Source of the DNA: Prochlorococcus sp. AG-355-P18
GTDB lineage: Bacteria; Cyanobacteriota; Cyanobacteriia; PCC-6307; Cyanobiaceae
Assembly: GCA_003280515.1 (NCBI GenBank)
Contig: QCER01000003.1
Span: 40,681 to 104,680 of the forward strand
DNA length: 64,000 nt
Direction of reading: 5' to 3'
Below the pieces are notes generated by a model that was given only the letters and a program-made list of their open reading frames with translations, searched no databases and was not told the DNA's origin. The position numbers and the translations under genes were made by a program. This document shows positions 63,372 to 64,000 of the stretch, piece by piece. Positions within the stretch are counted from its first letter, which is position 1. Every line of letters begins with the position of its first letter.

Positions 63372-63806
63372 TTGCTAGTTTATGTTGAGTTGAAATTCAA
63401 AAAGGAAATTTTTTTGTTTATATTAGTATCTATTTTTCTCCCAATAATTATTTTTATTTCGCCAATAAATGTTAAAGCTATTCAAGGCAATTTAGATTTA
63501 TCGAGTGCTCAAACATCTGTAGGCAAAAGATTTGCTAAAGTCTTTTGTGATGCTAAGAGGGAAGGATTAGATTCTGATTTTGCTAGTGAATATGCTTTGA
63601 ATAATACATATTTAAAATTTGTAGCATTTCCAGACGATGACGAATATTTGGATAATTTATGGAACTTCACCCATAATAATATATTAGATAATTGTGGAGA
63701 ATTTGTAGATATAAATGATCTAAATGATTTAGAGATTTTTTTTAAAGAAGAAGGTTTAATTGCATCAAATAGGGATCTCTATTTACCAACTTTTGAGAAT
63801 AATTAG
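63372..63806 (+). CDS. Conserved secreted protein, unknown (paralog of 1717-2151)
   Basis: A 144-residue ORF from TTG at 63372; another TTG at 63390 is possible. The signal peptide or anchor is about residues 13-36 (ending PINVKAIQG). The mature part has VFCDAKREGLDSDFASEYAL and a later Cys in LDNCGEF. These mirror the FLCNATRKGFDLDF and QVCPDN elements of the protein encoded at 1717-2151, including the Cys spacing of roughly 60 residues. Function unknown. Confidence 0.72.
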   Translation: MLVYVELKFKKEIFLFILVSIFLPIIIFISPINVKAIQGNLDLSSAQTSVGKRFAKVFCDAKREGLDSDFASEYALNNTYLKFVAFPDDDEYLDNLWNFTHNNILDNCGEFVDINDLNDLEIFFKEEGLIASNRDLYLPTFENN

Positions 63807-63853
63807 ATTAAATTTTTAGCATGTACTAAAATATAAATAGAATATGAAATTTT

Positions 63854-64000
63854 ATGAAACTATTAGGTTTAAATTCACCTGAAATATTCATAATTTTAGT
63901 AATTTTGCTCTCGATTTTAGGTCAAAAAAGAATTGAAAAAGGTTTCTTATTATTTAAAAAACTATTGAAGTTCCTTTTAAGTAAAAATGATGATCAAATC
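63854..64000 (+). CDS. Partial small membrane protein, TatA-like N-terminus
   Basis: Forty-nine codons run to the window edge. MKLLGLNSPEIFIILVILL followed by SILGQKRIEKG is shaped like a TatA/Hcf106 start (G-x-x-x-P-E, hydrophobic helix, FGPKKLPE-type hinge). However, the FG is LG and the hinge Pro is absent. It may be a divergent TatA-family protein or an unrelated small membrane protein. An overlapping ATG at 63844 leads to an early stop in another frame. Confidence 0.5.
   Translation, partial: MKLLGLNSPEIFIILVILLSILGQKRIEKGFLLFKKLLKFLLSKNDDQI

Overview
The window reads as a chromosome segment of a high-light-adapted Prochlorococcus (marine picocyanobacterium). The DNA is strongly AT-rich, genes are tightly packed with short intergenic gaps, and GTG or TTG starts are frequent. 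It carries photosynthesis genes (petH, petG, chlI, cytM, lycopene cyclase, GGPP synthase), a KaiB-domain kinase (SasA), and the small RNA Yfr1 in its known place between guaB and trxA. The strain cannot be fixed from sequence reading alone. No transposase, integrase, CRISPR array, rRNA operon or prophage is visible. One tRNA gene, tRNA-Glu(UUC), is present.

Region 1 (1-24 kb) is core metabolism: a malQ fragment, prs, sasA, tRNA-Glu, petH, a zwf-opcA-cobB operon, the opposing folD-crtE-DUF212 operon, an HD-domain membrane phosphohydrolase, leuA, a GH57 glucan enzyme, a lycopene cyclase, gyrA, guaB and Yfr1. Region 2 (23.5-33.4 kb) is a mostly plus-strand run: trxA, hisH, rsmD (with petG convergent on its tail), cytM, a TrmJ-like methyltransferase, chlI, ruvC, a 5-FTHF cyclo-ligase, sufE, homoserine dehydrogenase, and a peptide-type ABC binding protein plus a single permease.

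Region 3 (33-43 kb) holds a DUF1400 alpha/beta hydrolase divergent from an MFS transporter, a PfkB kinase, a lumenal pentapeptide protein, and a minus-strand cluster of permuted ATP-grasp, alpha-E and transglutaminase-like genes with a cupin-like gene downstream. Region 4 (43-50 kb) is a zinc-homeostasis island: WD40 plus COG0523 GTPase, znuA with a very His/Asp-rich loop, znuC, zur and znuB, with a near-consensus Zur box between znuA and znuC. zur is embedded antisense between znuC and znuB.

Region 5 (50-64 kb) is rich in short lineage-specific genes: many 33-60 residue membrane or acidic proteins, a Nif11-like protein, a Psb34-like protein, a free-standing IF2_N-like domain, two PAP/fibrillin proteins, OsmC, a hotdog thioesterase, a membrane-anchored Mrr-like nuclease, and dus. 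It opens with two adjacent small-RNA candidates (about 50.83-51.11 kb). The first carries the same 11-nt element as Yfr1 in a hairpin loop; the second carries a repeated GGAAACA loop as in the Yfr2 family. The least explained parts are these sRNAs, a 560-nt gene-free stretch at 43.4-44.0 kb with a minus-strand terminator, a twin-CX3C microprotein at 43,988, and a second strong Zur-like box at 51,708 upstream of an unknown membrane protein.
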